64,000 nt of DNA from Roseovarius bejariae (lineage in GTDB: Bacteria; Pseudomonadota; Alphaproteobacteria; Rhodobacterales; Rhodobacteraceae): assembly GCF_009669325.1 (NCBI RefSeq), contig NZ_SZWE01000002.1, positions 62,001 to 126,000 of the forward strand. The letters are read 5' to 3'. The first letter of the stretch is position 1. Every line of letters begins with the position of its first letter. The position numbers were made by a program, and so were the translations under genes. Below the pieces are notes generated by a model. The model was not told where the DNA came from and ran no database searches. It was given only the letters and a program-made list of their open reading frames with translations. Positions 63,066-64,000 of this stretch are shown one piece after another.

Positions 63066-63111
63066 GGGACGGCTCCGATGAGTGTGTTTCGGATCGCTTG
63101 TGCGATCCGAC

Positions 63112-63170
63112 CGGGGCGAGGGGCGCTGCCCCTCGCGCTCCCCGGAGTATTTTGAGAAAGATGAAAAGGG
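63112..63170. repeat. REP-like intergenic element, copy 2
   Basis: CCGGGGCGAGGGGCGCTGCC followed by CCCCGGAGTATTTTGAG and AAAGATGAAAA, matching the block order of copy 1 at 10785. It sits between the alcohol dehydrogenase stop and the enolase-family gene. A 7-bp hairpin GGATCGC / GCGATCC precedes it at 63090-63107. Confidence 0.55.
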
Positions 63171-64000
63171 TTACTTCAGCATGATCACGTTGCGGCGGGC
63201 GGTGCCTTTCTTGGTGTCAGCGATGGCCTCGTTGATCTGGTCCAGTGTCCAGCGGTTCGAGATCAACTCATCGAGTTTGAGGCGCCCTTGTTGGTACATG
63301 TCGATCATCCAGGGGATGTCGCGCTTGATCACCACGTCGCCCATTTTGGAGCCGACCATGGATTGCCCGGCAGCGGCGAAATTGGCGGCCTCGTAGGTCG
63401 AGGCCGCCCCGGAGGCGGGCATGCCTACCATGATCACCTTACCGCCTCCCGCGATATAGCGCGGCGCCTGATCATAGGCTTGTGCTGCACCCACAGTGAC
63501 AAGTACCGCATCCGCGCCCCGGCCCATGGCGGCCTTGGCGGCGCGCCAGGGTTTGTCCTGGGTGGCCAGAACGCCGTCGGTGGCACCGAAGGCCTTGGCG
63601 TCTTCGAGCTTGTCTTCGTTCATGTCGACCGCCACGATGCGCCGCGCTCCGGCGATCCGGGCCCCTTGGATGGCGTTGAGGCCGACGCCGCCTGCGCCGA
63701 TCACCACCACGTCTTGGCCTGCGCGCAGGTTGGCGGCATTGACCACCGCCCCCACGCCGGTGACCACGCCGCAGGCCAGCAGGCTGGCGGCATCCAGGGC
63801 CATTCCGGTAGGTGCTCTGACCACTTGCGAATGATGTACCACGACCTTTTCGGCAAAAGCCCCGCAGGCCATGGCCTGATGCAACTTGCCGCCATCGGCC
63901 CGTGTCAGTGGGCCGTGATCCCCATCGTATGGTGTTTCGCAGCCTGTGGGCCGCCCGGACCCGCAGGAGGGGCACTCACCACAGGCGCGAATAAGTGTCA
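63171..64000 (-). CDS. Zinc-dependent alcohol dehydrogenase (5' partial at the window edge)
   Basis: The frame is open to the right edge, so the N-terminus with the catalytic zinc ligands is missing; about 276 residues are visible. The structural zinc cysteines appear as CGECPSCGSGRPTGC, then the Rossmann motif VVIGAGGVGLNAIQGARIAG and the D/E-rich end EDAKAFGATDG. This is the medium-chain (MDR) family, close to class III-like alcohol dehydrogenases. The C-terminal part is complete to the stop at 63171. Substrate undefined. It is upstream of the enolase-family gene on the same strand, so the two may share a sugar acid or alcohol pathway. Confidence 0.9.
   Translation of the reverse strand, partial: TLIRACGECPSCGSGRPTGCETPYDGDHGPLTRADGGKLHQAMACGAFAEKVVVHHSQVVRAPTGMALDAASLLACGVVTGVGAVVNAANLRAGQDVVVIGAGGVGLNAIQGARIAGARRIVAVDMNEDKLEDAKAFGATDGVLATQDKPWRAAKAAMGRGADAVLVTVGAAQAYDQAPRYIAGGGKVIMVGMPASGAASTYEAANFAAAGQSMVGSKMGDVVIKRDIPWMIDMYQQGRLKLDELISNRWTLDQINEAIADTKKGTARRNVIMLK

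Noticed and set aside
63084..63110. Promoter for the enolase-family gene
   Set aside because: The hairpin at 63090-63107 explains the symmetry better; no clear -35/-10 pair is visible.

Overview
The window looks like chromosomal DNA from a marine alphaproteobacterium of the Rhodobacteraceae (Roseobacter group). The evidence is high GC, dense operons with 4-bp ATGA overlaps, an aa3-oxidase gene with a small class I cytochrome c, several TRAP/BCCT/ABC uptake systems, a fused dihydroneopterin aldolase, and family-typical intergenic repeats. No rRNA, CRISPR array, integrase or transposase was seen. Two tRNA genes are present: Leu(GAG) and Ser(UGA).

Layout. 0-11.5 kb is mostly housekeeping: a partial UbiH-type hydroxylase, a class V aminotransferase, two overlapping Lrp/AsnC regulators divergent from ilvC, a 40-residue membrane protein, a DMT exporter, folP-folB, a small membrane protein with a cytochrome-oxidase-like motif, ctaD, a cytochrome c and lipB. 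11.8-27.7 kb is a continuous iron/heme acquisition island: DUF1513, imelysin, di-heme oxidoreductase and IrpA-type imelysin; exbB, two exbD genes and tonB; a hemP operon; hmuS-hmuT-hmuU-hmuV-chaN; and a divergent TonB-dependent heme receptor. Shared promoter-region motifs tie these units together. 27.8-33.4 kb is a B12 operon: cobalamin riboswitch, btuB, btuF, btuC, btuD and cbiZ. 33.4-36.4 kb is a polar amino acid ABC transporter.

36.4-39.2 kb holds two exported proteins, one a VWA protein with nearly identical 88-residue repeats. 39.3-46.8 kb is the least explained region: a LysR regulator divergent from aldehyde dehydrogenase, an M19-like protein that lacks the usual N-terminal metal ligands, a BCCT transporter, an unrecognised 563-residue protein and a DUF3726 protein. 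I read this as a catabolic module for a betaine-like or related compound whose substrate is unknown. 47.0-53.5 kb is a malonate utilisation locus: GntR regulator, TRAP transporter, malonyl-CoA decarboxylase and malonyl-CoA synthetase.

53.6-60.3 kb returns to housekeeping: tRNA-Ser, a SPOR/RlpA-like lipoprotein, dacA-type carboxypeptidase, tmk, holB, tatD, an MBL hydrolase and an AEC transporter. 60.3-61.5 kb is an AT-richer patch with a HEPN/AbiU2-like gene, a GTACG palindrome and an 11-bp tandem repeat. The right end has an ArsR-family regulator with a SqrR/BigR-like cysteine pair, an enolase-superfamily enzyme and a zinc alcohol dehydrogenase cut by the window edge.
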